The notes below the pieces were generated by a model. That model did no database searches. It saw only the letters and a list, made by a program, of their open reading frames with translations, and was not told the origin of the DNA. The position numbers were made by a program, and so were the translations under genes. A stretch of 64,000 nucleotides of DNA from Myotis daubentonii (Eukaryota > Chordata > Mammalia > Chiroptera > Vespertilionidae): contig NC_081844.1 of assembly GCF_963259705.1 (NCBI RefSeq), forward strand, positions 9,595,715 through 9,659,714, written 5' to 3'. This document shows, one piece after another, positions 51,697 to 64,000 of the stretch (its first letter is position 1; each line of letters starts with the position of its first letter).

Positions 51697-54600
51697 TAAA
51701 CTGTTTCAGTCAAAAAAGGCCACGGCAACTCAGAATCAACTGTAAACATAAACAGTATCCTCCTCATTTCAAATCATTATACACAAGTTCTGAGCTCTAT
51801 AAACAGGAATTCTTAAAGTTCCGGAGAGGTTAATATTATCAGAATTCTCGTCATTTCAAAGTTGCTACCTGTAATCTCGGGAATTGAACTCGGCTTTAAA
51901 TGTAGTTAGATTCTATTTACTTGTTTTTTAACTGTTTGTTACACGTTCATATTCATTTCCTGGAAAGAATACTGTGTATTTTAAGAGTTTTAACACATTC
52001 TCACAGTTTCCTTAGAATTATATACTAGAACCTTCAGGATATAAACTGTCTCAGTCAAAAAAAGCCGTGGCAACTCAGGATCAACTGTAAACATAAACAG
52101 TATTCTCCTCATTTCAAATCATTATACACAAGTACTGAGCTCTATAAACAGGAATTCTTAAAGTTTGAAATGACATTGCAGTTAAAACGCCACTTAAAAG
52201 AGCCTGAGTTGTTAATATTATCAGAATTGCCGTCATTTCAGAGCTTTCCACCTCTCATCTCGGTAACTGAACTGGGCCTTAAATGTAGTTAGATTCTATT
52301 TACTTGTGTTTCAACTGTTTGTTACACGTTCATATTCATTTCCTGGAAAGAGAATTGTGTATTTTTAGAGTTTTAACACATTTTGACAGTTTCCTGAGAA
52401 GTATATACTAGAACTTTCAGGATATAAACTGTTTCAGTCAAAAAATGCCACGGCAACTCAGGTTCACGTGTAAACATAAACAGTATTCTCCACATTTCAA
52501 GTCATTATACACAAGTTCTGAGCTCTATAAACAGGAATTCTTAAAGTTCCGGAGATGTTAATATTATCAGAATTCTCATCATTTCAAAGTTTCTACCTGT
52601 AATCTCGGGAATTGAACTCGGCTTTAAATGTAGTTAGATTCTATTTACTTGTTTTTTAACTGTTTGTTACACGTTCATATTCATTTCCTGGAAAGAATAC
52701 TGTGTATTTTAAGAGTTTTAACACATTCTCACAGTTTCCTTAGAATTATATACTAGAACCTTGAGGATATAAACTGTCTCAGTCAAAAAAAGCCATGGCG
52801 ACTCAGGATCAACTGTAAACATAAACAGTGTTCTCGTCATTTCAAATCATTATACACTAGTTCTTAGCTCTATAAACAGGAATTCTTAAAGTTTGAAATG
52901 ACATTTTAGTGAAAACGCCACTTAAAATAGCCTGAGTTGTTAATATTATCAGAATTGCCGTCATTTCAGAGCTTTCGACCTGTAATCTCGGTAACTGAAC
53001 TCGGCCTTAAATGAAGTTAGATTCTATTTACTTGTGTTTCAACTGTTTGTTACACGTTCATATTCATTTCCTGGAAAGAAAATTGTGTATTTTAAGAGTT
53101 TTAACACATTTTGACAGTTTCCTGAGAAGTATATACTAGAACCTTCAGGATATAAACTGTTTCAGTCAAAAAACGCCACGGCAACTCAGAATCAACTGTA
53201 AACATAAACAATATTCTCCACATTTCAAGTCATTATACACAAGTTCTGAGCTCTATAAACAGGAATTCTTAAAGTTCCGGAGAGGTTAATATTATCAGAA
53301 TTCTCGTCATTTCAAAGTTGCTACCTGTAATCTCGGGAATTGAACTCGGCTTTAAATGTAGTTAGATTCTATTTACTTGTTTTTTAACTGTTTGTTACAC
53401 GTTCATATTCATTTCCTGGAAAGAATACTGTGTATTTTAAGAGTTTTAACACATTCTCACAGTTTCCTTAGAATTATATACTAGAACCTTGAGGATATAA
53501 ACTGTCTCAGTCAAAAAAAGCCATGGCAACTCAGGATCAACTGTAAACATAAACAGTATTCTCCTCATTTCAAATCATTATACACAAGTACTGAGCTCTA
53601 TAAACAGGAATTCTTAAAGTTTGAAATGACATTGCAGTTAAAACGCCACTTAAAAGAGCCTGAGTTGTTAATATTATCAGAATTGCCGTCATTTCAGAGC
53701 TTTCCACCTCTCATCTCGGTAACTGAACTGGGCCTTAAATGTAGTTAGATTCTATTTACTTGTGTTTCAACTGTTTGTTACACGTTCATATTCATTTCCT
53801 GGAAAGAGAATTGTGTATTTTTAGAGTTTTAACACATTTTGACAGTTTCCTGAGAAGTATATACTAGAACTTTCAGGATATAAACTGTTTCAGTCAAAAA
53901 ATGCCACGGCAACTCAGGTTCACGTGTAAACATAAACAGTATTCTCCACATTTCAAGTCATTATACACAAGTTCTGAGGTCTATAAACAGGAATTCTTAA
54001 AGTTCCGGAGATGTTAATATTATCAGAATTCTCGTCATTTCAAAGTTTCTACCTGTAATCTCGGGAATTGAACTCGGCTTTAAATGTAGTTAGATTCTAT
54101 TTACTTGTTTTTTAACTGTTTGTTACACGTTCATATTCATTTCCTGGAAAGAATACTGTGTATTTTAAGAGTTTTAACACATTCTCACAGTTTACTTAGA
54201 ATTATATACTAGAACCTTGAGGATATAAACTGTCTCAGTCAAAAAAAGCCATGGCGACTCAGGATCAACTGTAAACATAAACAGTGTTCTCGTCATTTCA
54301 AATCATTATACACTAGTTCTTAGCTCTATAAACAGGAACTCTTAAAGTTTGAAATGACATTTTAGTGAAAACGCCACTTAAAATAGCCTGAGTTGTTAAT
54401 ATTATCAGAATTGCCGTCATTTCAGAGCTTTCGACCTGTAATCTCGGTAACTGAACTCGGCCTTAAATGAAGTTAGATTCTATTTACTTGTGTTTCAACT
54501 GTTTGTTACACGTTCATATTCATTTCCTGGAAAGAAAATTGTGTATTTTAAGAGTTTTAACACATTTTGACAGTTTCCTGAGAAGTATATACTAGAACCT

Positions 54601-57600
54601 TCAGGATATAAACTGTTTCAGTCAAAAAACGCCACGGCAACTCAGAATCAACTGTAAACATAAACAATATTCTCCACATTTCAAATCATTATACACAAGT
54701 TCTGAGCTCTATAAACAGGAATTCTTAAAGTTCCGGAGATGTTAATATTATCAGAATTCTCGTCATTTCAAAGTTTATACCTGTAATCTCGGGAATTGAA
54801 CTAGGCTTTAAATGTACTTAGATTCTATTTAATTGTGTTTTAACTGTTTGTTACACGTTCATATTCATTTCCTGGAAAGAAAACTGAGTATTTTAAGAGT
54901 TTTAACACATTCTCACAGTTTCCTTAGAATTATATACTAGAACCTTCAGGATATAAACTGTCTCAGTCAAAAAAAGCCGTGGCAACTCAGGATCAACTGT
55001 AAACATAAACAGTATTCTCCTCATTTCAAATCATTATACACAAGTACTGAGCTCTATAAACAGGAATTCTTAAAGTTTGAAATGACATTGCAGTTAAAAC
55101 GCCACTTAAAAGAGCCTGAGTTGTTAACATTATCAGAATTGCCGTCATTTCAGAGCTTTCCACCTCTCATCTCGGTAACTGAACTGGGCCTTAAATGTAG
55201 TTAGATTCTATTTACTTGTGTTTCAACTGTTTGTTACACGTTCATATTCATTTCCTGGAAAGAGAATTGTGTATTTTTAGAGTTTTAACACATTTTGACA
55301 GTTTCCTGAGAAGTATATACTAGAACTTTCAGGATATAAACTGTTTCAGTCAAAAAACGCCACGGCAACTCAGGTTCACGTGTAAACATAAACAGTATTC
55401 TCCACATTTCAAGTCATTATACACAAGTTCTGAGCTCTATAAACAGGAATTCTTAAAGTTCCGGAGAGGTTAATATTATCAGAATTCTCATCATTTCAAA
55501 GTTGCTACCTGTAATCTCGGGAATTGAACTCGGCTTTAAATGTAGTTAGATTCTATTTACTTGTTTTTTAACTGTTTGTTACACGTTCATATTCATTTCC
55601 TGGAAAGAATACTGTGTATTTTAAGAGTTTCAACACATTCTCACAGTTTCCTTAGAATTATATACTAGAACCTTGAGGATATAAACTGTCTCAGTCAAAA
55701 AAAGCCATGGCGACTCAGGATCAACTGTAAACATAAACAGTGTTCTCGTCATTTCAAATCATTATACACTAGTTCTTAGCTCTATAAACAGGAATTCTTA
55801 AAGTTTGAAATGACATTTTAGTGAAAACGCCACTTAAAATAGCCTGAGTTGTTAATATTATCAGAATTGCCGTCATTTCAGAGCTTTCGACCTGTAATCT
55901 CGGTAACTGAACTCGGCCTTAAATGTAGTTAGATTCTATTTACTTGTGTTTCAACTGTTTGTTACACGTTCATATTCATTTCCTGGAAAGAAAATTGTGT
56001 ATTTTAAGAGTTTTAACACATTTTGACAGTTTCCTGAGAAGTATATACTAGAACCTTCAGGATATAAACTGTTTCAGTCAAAAAACGCCACGGCAACTCA
56101 GAATCAACTGTAAACATAAACAATATTCTCCACATTTCAAGTCATTATACACAAGTTCTGAGCTCTATAAACAGGAATTCTTAAAGTTCCGGAGAGGTTA
56201 ATATTATCAGAATTCTCGTCATTTCAAAGTTGCTACCTGTAATCTCGGGAATTGAACTCGGCTTTAAATGTAGTTAGATTCTATTTACTTGTTTTTTAAC
56301 TGTTTGTTACACGTTCATATTCATTTCCTGGAAAGAATACTGTGTATTTTAAGAGTTTTAACACATTCTCACAGTTTCCTTAGAATTATATACTAGAACC
56401 TTGAGGATATAAACTGTCTCAGTCAAAAAAAGCCGTGGCAACTCAGGATCAACTGTAAACATAAACAGTATTCTCCTCATTTCAAATCATTATACACAAG
56501 TACTGAGCTCTATAAACAGGAATTCTTAAAGTTTGAAATGACATTGCAGTTAAAACGCCACTTAAAAGAGCCTGAGTTGTTAATATTATCAGAATTGCCG
56601 TCATTTCAGAGCTTTCCACCTCTCATCTCGGTAACTCAACTCGGCCTTAAATGTAGTTAGATTCTATTTACTTGTGTTTCAACTGTTTGTTACACGTTCA
56701 TATTCATTTCCTGGAAAGAGAATTGTGTATTTTTAGAGTTTTAACACATTTTGACAGTTTCCTGAGAAGTATATACTAGAACTTTCAGGATATAAACTGT
56801 TTCAGTCAAAAAATGCCACGGCAACTCAGGTTCACGTGTAAACATAAACAGTATTCTCCACATTTCAAGTCATTATACACAAGTTCTGAGGTCTATAAAC
56901 AGGAATTCTTAAAGTTCCGGAGATGTTAATATTATCAGAATTCTCGTCATTTCAAAGTTTCTACCTGTAATCTCGGGAATTGAACTCGGCTTTAAATGTA
57001 GTTAGATTCTATTTACTTGTTTTTTAACTGTTTGTTACACGTTCATATTCATTTCCTGGAAAGAATACTGTGTATTTTAAGAGTTTTAACACATTCTCAC
57101 AGTTTACTTAGAATTATATACTAGAACCTTGAGGATATAAACTGTCTCAGTCAAAAAAAGCCATGGCGACTCAGGATCAACTGTAAACATAAACAGTGTT
57201 CTCGTCATTTCAAATCATTATACACTAGTTCTTAGCTCTATAAACAGGAACTCTTAAAGTTTGAAATGACATTTTAGTGAAAACGCCACTTAAAATAGCC
57301 TGAGTTGTTAATATTATCAGAATTGCCGTCATTTCAGAGCTTTCGACCTGTAATCTCGGTAACTGAACTCGGCCTTAAATGAAGTTAGATTCTATTTACT
57401 TGTGTTTCAACTGTTTGTTACACGTTCATATTCATTTCCTGGAAAGAAAATTGTGTATTTTAAGAGTTTTAACACATTTTGACAGTTTCCTGAGAAGTAT
57501 ATACTAGAACCTTCAGGATATAAACTGTTTCAGTCAAAAAACGCCACGGCAACTCAGAATCAACTGTAAACATAAACAATATTCTCCACATTTCAAATCA

Positions 57601-60600
57601 TTATACACAAGTTCTGAGCTCTATAAACAGGAATTCTTAAAGTTCCGGAGATGTTAATATTATCAGAATTCTCGTCATTTCAAAGTTTATACCTGTAATC
57701 TCGGGAATTGAACTCGGCTTTAAATGTACTTAGATTCTATTTAATTGTGTTTTAACTGTTTGTTACACGTTCATATTCATTTCCTGGAAAGAAAACTGAG
57801 TATTTTAAGAGTTTTAACACATTCTCACAGTTTCCTTAGAATTATATACTAGAACCTTCAGGATATAAACTGTCTCAGTCAAAAAAAGCCGTGGCAACTC
57901 AGGATCAACTGTAAACATAAACAGTATTCTCCTCATTTCAAATCATTATACACAAGTACTGAGCTCTATAAACAGGAATTCTTAAAGTTTGAAATGACAT
58001 TGCAGTTAAAACGCCACTTAAAAGAGCCTCAGTTGTTAACATTATCAGAATTGCCGTCATTTCAGAGCTTTCCACCTCTCATCTCGGTAACTGAACTGGG
58101 CCTTAAATGTAGTTAGATTCTATTTACTTGTGTTTCAACTGTTTGTTACACGTTCATATTCATTTCCTGGAAAGAGAATTGTGTATTTTTAGAGTTTTAA
58201 CACATTTTGACAGTTTCCTGAGAAGTATATACTAGAACTTTCAGGATATAAACTGTTTCAGTCAAAAAACGCCACGGCAACTCAGGTTCACGTGTAAACA
58301 TAAACAGTATTCTCCACATTTCAAGTCATTATACACAAGTTCTGAGCTCTATAAACAGGAATTCTTAAAGTTCCGGAGAGGTTAATATTATCAGAATTCT
58401 CGTCATTTCAAAGTTGCTACCTGTAATCTCGGGAATTGAACTCGGCTTTAAATGTAGTTAGATTCTATTTACTTGTTTTTTAACTGTTTGTTACACGTTC
58501 ATATTCATTTCCTGGAAAGAATACTGTGTATTTTAAGAGTTTTAACACATTCTCACAGTTTCCTTAGAATTATATACTAGAACCTTGAGGATATAAACTG
58601 TCTCAGTCAAAAAAAGCCATGGCGACTCAGGATCAACTGTAAACATAAACAGTGTTCTCGTCATTTCAAATCATTATACACTAGTTCTTAGCTCTATAAA
58701 CAGGAATTCTTAAAGTTTGAAATGACATTTTAGTGAAAACGCCACTTAAAATAGCCTGAGTTGTTAATATTATCAGAATTGCCGTCATTTCAGAGCTTTC
58801 GACCTGTAATCTCGGTAACTGAACTCGGCCTTAAATGAAGTTAGATTCTATTTACTTGTGTTTCAACTGTTTGTTACACGTTCATATTCATTTCCTGGAA
58901 AGAAAATTGTGTATTTTAAGAGTTTTAACACATTTTGACAGTTTCCTGAGAAGTATGTACTAGAACCTTCAGGATATAAACTGTTTCAGTCAAAAAAGGC
59001 CACGGCAACTCAGAATCAACTGTAAACATAAACAGTATCCTCCTCATTTCAAATCATTATACACAAGTTCTGAGCTCTATAAACAGGAATTCTTAAAGTT
59101 CCGGAGAGGTTAATATTATCAGAATTCTCGTCATTTCAAAGTTGCTACCTGTAATCTCGGGAATTGAACTCGGCTTTAAATGTAGTTAGATTCTATTTAC
59201 TTGTTTTTTAACTGTTTGTTACACGTTCATATTCATTTCCTGGAAAGAATACTGTGTATTTTAAGAGTTTTAACACATTCTCACAGTTTCCTTAGAATTA
59301 TATACTAGAACCTTGAGGATATAAACTGTCTCAGTCAAAAAAAGCCGTGGCAACTCAGGATCAACTGTAAACATAAACAGTATTCTCCTCATTTCAAATC
59401 ATTATACACAAGTACTGAGCTCTATAAACAGGAATTCTTAAAGTTTGAAATGACATTGCAGTTAAAACGCCACTTAAAAGAGCCTGAGTTGTTAATATTA
59501 TCAGAATTGCCGTCATTTCAGAGCTTTCCACCTCTCATCTCGGTAACTGAACTGGGCCTTAAATGTAGTTAGATTCTATTTACTTGTGTTTCAACTGTTT
59601 GTTACACGTTCATATTCATTTCCTGGAAAGAGAATTGTGTATTTTTAGAGTTTTAACACATTTTGACAGTTTCCTGAGAAGTATATACTAGAACTTTCAG
59701 GATATAAACTGTTTCAGTCAAAAAATGCCACGGCAACTCAGGTTCACGTGTAAACATAAACAGTATTCTCCACATTCCAAGTCATTATACACAAGTTCTG
59801 AGGTCTATAAACAGGAATTCTTAAAGTTCCGGAGATGTTAATATTATCAGAATTCTCGTCATTTCAAAGTTTCTACCTGTAATCTCGGGAATTGAACTCG
59901 GCTTTAAATGTAGTTAGATTCTATTTACTTGTTTTTTAACTGTTTGTTACACGTTCATATTCATTTCCTGGAAAGAATACTGTGTATTTTAAGAGTTTTA
60001 ACACATTCTCACAGTTTACTTAGAATTATATACTAGAACCTTGAGGATATAAACTGTCTCAGTCAAAAAAAGCCATGGCGACTCAGTATCAACTGTAAAC
60101 ATAAACAGTGTTCTCGTCATTTCAAATCATTATACACTAGTTCTTAGCTCTATAAACAGGAATTCTTAAAGTTTGAAATGACATTTTAGTGAAAACGCCA
60201 CTTAAAATAGCCTGAGTTGTTAATATTATCAGAATTGCCGTCATTTCAGAGCTTTCGACCTGTAATCTCGGTAACTGAACTCGGCCTTAAATGAAGTTAG
60301 ATTCTATTTACTTGTGTTTCAACTGTTTGTTACACGTTCATATTCATTTCCTGGAAAGAAAATTGTGTATTTTAAGAGTTTTAACACATTTTGACAGTTT
60401 CCTGAGAAGTATGTACTAGAACCTTCAGGATATAAACTGTTTCAGTCAAAAAAGGCCACGGCAACTCAGAATCAACTGTAAACATAAACAGTATCCTCCT
60501 CATTTCAAATCATTATACACAAGTTCTGAGCTCTATAAACAGGAATTCTTAAAGTTCCGGAGAGGTTAATATTATCAGAATTCTCGTCATTTCAAAGTTG

Positions 60601-63600
60601 CTACCTGTAATCTCGGGAATTGAACTCGGCTTTAAATGTAGTTAGATTCTATTTACTTGTTTTTTAACTGTTTGTTACACGTTCATATTCATTTCCTGGA
60701 AAGAATACTGTGTATTTTAAGAGTTTTAACACATTCTCACAGTTTCCTTAGAATTATATACTAGAACCTTCAGGATATAAACTGTCTCAGTCAAAAAAAG
60801 CCGTGGCAAATCAGGATCAACTGTAAACATAAACAGTATTCTCCTCATTTCAAATCATTATACACAAGTACTGAGCTCTATAAACAGGAATTCTTAAAGT
60901 TTGAAATGACATTGCAGTTAAAACGCCACTTAAAAGAGCCTGAGTTGTTAATATTATCAGAATTGCCGTCATTTCAGAGCTTTCCACCTCTCATCTCGGT
61001 AACTGAACTGGGCCTTAAATGTAGTTAGATTCTATTTACTTGTGTTTCAACTGTTTGTTACACGTTCATATTCATTTCCTGGAAAGAGAATTGTGTATTT
61101 TTAGAGTTTTAACACATTTTGACAGTTTCCTGAGAAGTATATACTAGAACTTTCAGGATATAAACTGTTTCAGTCAAAAAATGCCACGGCAACTCAGGTT
61201 CACGTGTAAACATAAACAGTATTCTCCACATTTCAAGTCATTATACACAAGTTCTGAGCTCTATAAACAGGAATTCTTAAAGTTCCGGAGATGTTAATAT
61301 TATCAGAATTCTCGTCATTTCAAAGTTTCTACCTGTAATCTCGGGAATTGAACTCGGCTTTAAATGTAGTTAGATTCTATTTACTTGTTTTTTAACTGTT
61401 TGTTACACGTTCATATTCATTTCCTGGAAAGAATACTGTGTATTTTAAGAGTTTTAACACATTCTCACAGTTTCCTTAGAATTATATACTAGAACCTTGA
61501 GGATATAAACTGTCTCAGTCAAAAAAAGCCATGGCGACTCAGGATCAACTGTAAACATAAACAGTGTTCTCATCATTTCAAATCATTATACACTAGTTCT
61601 TAGCTCTATAAACAGGAATTCTTAAAGTTTGAAATGACATTTTAGTGAAAACGCCACTTAAAATAGCCTGAGTTGTTAATATTATCAGAATTGCCGTCAT
61701 TTCAGAGCTTTCGACCTGTAATCTCGGTAACTGAACTCGGCCTTAAATGAAGTTAGATTCTATTTACTTGTGTTTCAACTGTTTGTTACACGTTCATATT
61801 CATTTCCTGGAAAGAAAATTGTGTATTTTAAGAGTTTTAACACATTTTGACAGTTTCCTGAGAAGTATATACTAGAACCTTCAGGATATAAACTGTTTCA
61901 GTCAAAAAACGCCACGGCAACTCAGAATCAACTGTAAACATAAACAATATTCTCCACATTTCAAGTCATTATACACAAGTTCTGAGCTCTATAAACAGGA
62001 ATTCTTAAAGTTCCGGAGAGGTTAATATTATCAGAATTCTCGTCATTTCAAAGTTGCTACCTGTAATCTCGGGAATTGAACTCGGCTTTAAATGTAGTTA
62101 GATTCTATTTACTTGTTTTTTAACTGTTTGTTACACGTTCATATTCATTTCCTGGAAAGAATACTGTGTATTTTAAGAGTTTTAACACATTCTTACAGTT
62201 TCCTTAGAATTATATACTAGAACCTTGAGGATATAAACTGTCTCAGTCAAAAAAAGCCGTGGCAACTCAGGATCAACTGTAAACATAAACAGTATTCTCC
62301 TCATTTCAAATCATTATACACAAGTACTGAGCTCTATAAACAGGAATTCTTAAAGTTTGAAATGACATTGCAGTTAAAACGCCACTTAAAAGAGCCTGAG
62401 TTGTTAATATTATCAGAATTGCCGTCATTTCAGAGCTTTCCACCTCTCATCTCGGTAACTGAACTGGGCCTTAAATGTAGTTAGATTCTATTTACTTGTG
62501 TTTCAACTGTTTGTTACACGTTCATATTCATTTCCTGGAAAGAGAATTGTGTATTTTTAGAGTTTTAACACATTTTGACAGTTTCCTGAGAAGTATATAC
62601 TAGAACTTTCAGGATATAAACTGTTTCAGTCAAAAAATGCCACGGCAACTCAGGTTCACGTGTAAACATAAACAGTATTCTCCACATTCCAAGTCATTAT
62701 ACACAAGTTCTGAGGTCTATAAACAGGAATTCTTAAAGTTCCGGAGATGTTAATATTATCAGAATTCTCGTCATTTCAAAGTTTCTACCTGTAATCTCGG
62801 GAATTGAACTCGGCTTTAAATGTAGTTAGATTCTATTTACTTGTTTTTTAACTGTTTGTTACACGTTCATATTCATTTCCTGGAAAGAATACTGTGTATT
62901 TTAAGAGTTTTAACACATTCTCACAGTTTACTTAGAATTATATACTAGAACCTTGAGGATATAAACTGTCTCAGTCAAAAAAAGCCATGGCGACTCAGTA
63001 TCAACTGTAAACATAAACAGTGTTCTCGTCATTTCAAATCATTATACACTAGTTCTTAGCTCTATAAACAGGAACTCTTAAAGTTTGAAATGACATTTTA
63101 GTGAAAACGCCACTTAAAATAGCCTGAGTTGTTAATATTATCAGAATTGCCGTCATTTCAGAGCTTTCGACCTGTAATCTCGGTAACTGAACTCGGCCTT
63201 AAATGAAGTTAGATTCTATTTACTTGTGTTTCAACTGTTTGTTACACGTTCATATTCATTTCCTGGAAAGAAAATTGTGTATTTTAAGAGTTTTAACACA
63301 TTTTGACAGTTTCCTGAGAAGTATATACTAGAACCTTCAGGATATAAACTGTTTCAGTCAAAAAACGCCACGGCAACTCAGAATCAACTGTAAACATAAA
63401 CAATATTCTCCACATTTCAAATCATTATACACAAGTTCTGAGCTCTATAAACAGGAATTCTTAAAGTTCCGGAGAGGTTAATATTATCAGAATTCTCGTC
63501 ATTTCAAAGTTGCTACCTGTAATCTCGGGAATTGAACTCGGCTTTAAATGTAGTTAGATTCTATTTACTTGTTTTTTAACTGTTTGTTACACGTTCATAT

Positions 63601-64000
63601 TCATTTCCTGGAAAGAAAACTGAGTATTTTAAGAGTTTTAACACATTCTCACAGTTTCCTTAGAATTATATACTAGAACCTTGAGGATATAAACTGTCTC
63701 AGTCAAAAAAAGCCGTGGCAACTCAGGATCAACTGTAAACATAAACAGTATTCTCCTCATTTCAAATCATTATACACAAGTACTGAGCTCTATAAACAGG
63801 AATTCTTAAAGTTTGAAATGACATTGCAGTTAAAACGCCACTTAAAAGAGCCTGAGTTGTTAATATTATCAGAATTGCCGTCATTTCAGAGCTTTCCACC
63901 TCTCATCTCGGTAACTGAACTGGGCCTTAAATGTAGTTAGATTCTATTTACTTGTGTTTCAACTGTTTGTTACACGTTCATATTCATTTCCTGGAAAGAG
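51697..64000 (+). repeat. Regular 1,456-bp tetramer higher-order repeat (A-B2-Ap-B1)
   Basis: About 8.4 tetramers with no phase break, at 51697, 53153, 54609, 56065, 57521, 58977, 60433, 61889 and 63345. Within each, units start at +0 (Ac or Ag), +345 (B2), +728 (Ap) and +1,073 (B1). The leading A is Ag at 51697, 58977 and 60433 and Ac elsewhere. A 2,912-bp period is superimposed: TGAGGTCTATAAAC with CAGTTTACTTAG marks the Ap units at 53881, 56793, 59705 and 62617 but not the Ap units between them. This is the most homogeneous part of the window, suggesting the most recent amplification. Confidence 0.94.
63690..64000 (+). repeat. Partial B2 monomer at the window end
   Basis: The last unit has a B2 head (CCGTGGCAAC, TACTGAGCTC, TTGCAGTTAAAA, CATCTCGG, GGGCC) and runs 311 bp of the expected 383 before the window stops inside the conserved block at CCTGGAAAGAG. 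The array therefore continues beyond the right edge. The left edge also starts inside the array. Confidence 0.95.

Larger units (their letters stand above)
1..64000 (+). repeat. Tandem satellite DNA array, A/B dimer family
   Basis: The entire window is a single satellite family in one orientation. Anchoring on TAAACTGT gives 176 units; the 175 complete intervals are 345 bp (86), 344 (1), 383 (77), 382 (5) and 379 (6), and sum exactly to the window. No interval is enlarged, so no transposon, gene or unique spacer interrupts the array. Hand count of the first unit gives 111 G+C of 345. Every forward frame of that unit meets a stop within about 140 nt, and the reverse strand is equally stop-rich, so no coding region is supported. 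Arrays of this purity with nested higher-order repeats are typical of centromeric or pericentromeric heterochromatin. That role is inferred; the repeat itself is directly seen. Confidence 0.98.

Noticed and set aside
1..64000. Protein-coding genes or long open reading frames
   Set aside because: Every forward frame of the representative unit meets a stop within about 140 nt and the reverse strand is equally stop-rich. The 728-bp dimer is not a multiple of three, so frames shift from dimer to dimer. Starts such as the ATGGCGACT in B1 stop after seven codons.
1..64000. CRISPR array or other short spaced repeat
   Set aside because: The repeats are 345-383 bp, contiguous and homologous along their full length, with no unique spacers.
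1..64000. Transposable element or viral insertion
   Set aside because: No unit interval exceeds 383 bp, and no terminal repeats, target duplications or foreign sequence appear. The short T and A runs belong to the monomer.
1..64000. Telomeric or rDNA repeats
   Set aside because: No TTAGGG-type hexamer runs and no rRNA-like sequence were seen in any unit.

Overview
The whole 64-kb window is one uninterrupted, head-to-tail tandem satellite array on the + strand. I found no gene, RNA gene, transposable element, inversion or unique sequence. Reading every unit from a fixed anchor (TAAACTGT, usually preceded by GGATA) gives 176 units: 175 complete and one cut off by the window end. Complete units come in two lengths. 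There are 87 short 'A' units (345 bp, one of 344) and 88 long 'B' units (383 bp in 77 cases, 382 in 5, 379 in 6). These intervals account for every base, so nothing longer than a few bases is inserted anywhere. One hand-counted A unit is 32% G+C, with a CpG observed/expected ratio of about 0.8.

A and B alternate as a 728-bp dimer. They share about 300 bp and differ mainly by a 47-nt segment in B that replaces 10 nt in A. Marker bases split them into subtypes: Ag (GGCCACGG head), Ac (CGCCACGG head), Ap (carries CACGTG), B1 (usually ATGGCGACTC head, with ACTAGT), B1d (B1 with a net 4-bp loss), B1k (CCAGGG head), B1x (B1 head with an unusual middle and an A-like tail), B2 (CATCTCGG, usually GGGCC) and B3 (CCACTAATC, GTTATTG).

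Layout: 0-15 kb is a mixed dimer array with a 2,183-bp tandem duplication and a copy at about 6.93-kb offset. 15-47 kb is a mosaic of octamers (2,908 bp) and multi-kilobase segmental copies at offsets of 13,096, 21,789, 14,168, 10,912 and 7,237 bp. From about 48 kb, and strictly from 51,697 to the end, the array settles into a regular 1,456-bp tetramer (A, B2, Ap, B1) with a weaker 2,912-bp period laid over it. Ten sites break the A/B alternation (six B-B length pairs, four A-A). Most carry hybrid units, as expected from unequal exchange between A and B.

Purity, single orientation, multi-level higher-order repeats and absence of transposons are typical of centromeric or pericentromeric satellite in a eukaryotic chromosome. 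The species cannot be fixed from the window. The 345-bp length and a short spacing match to the mouse minor satellite around its CENP-B box make a rodent possible, but that rests on memory and needs a database search. No perfect CENP-B box was seen.
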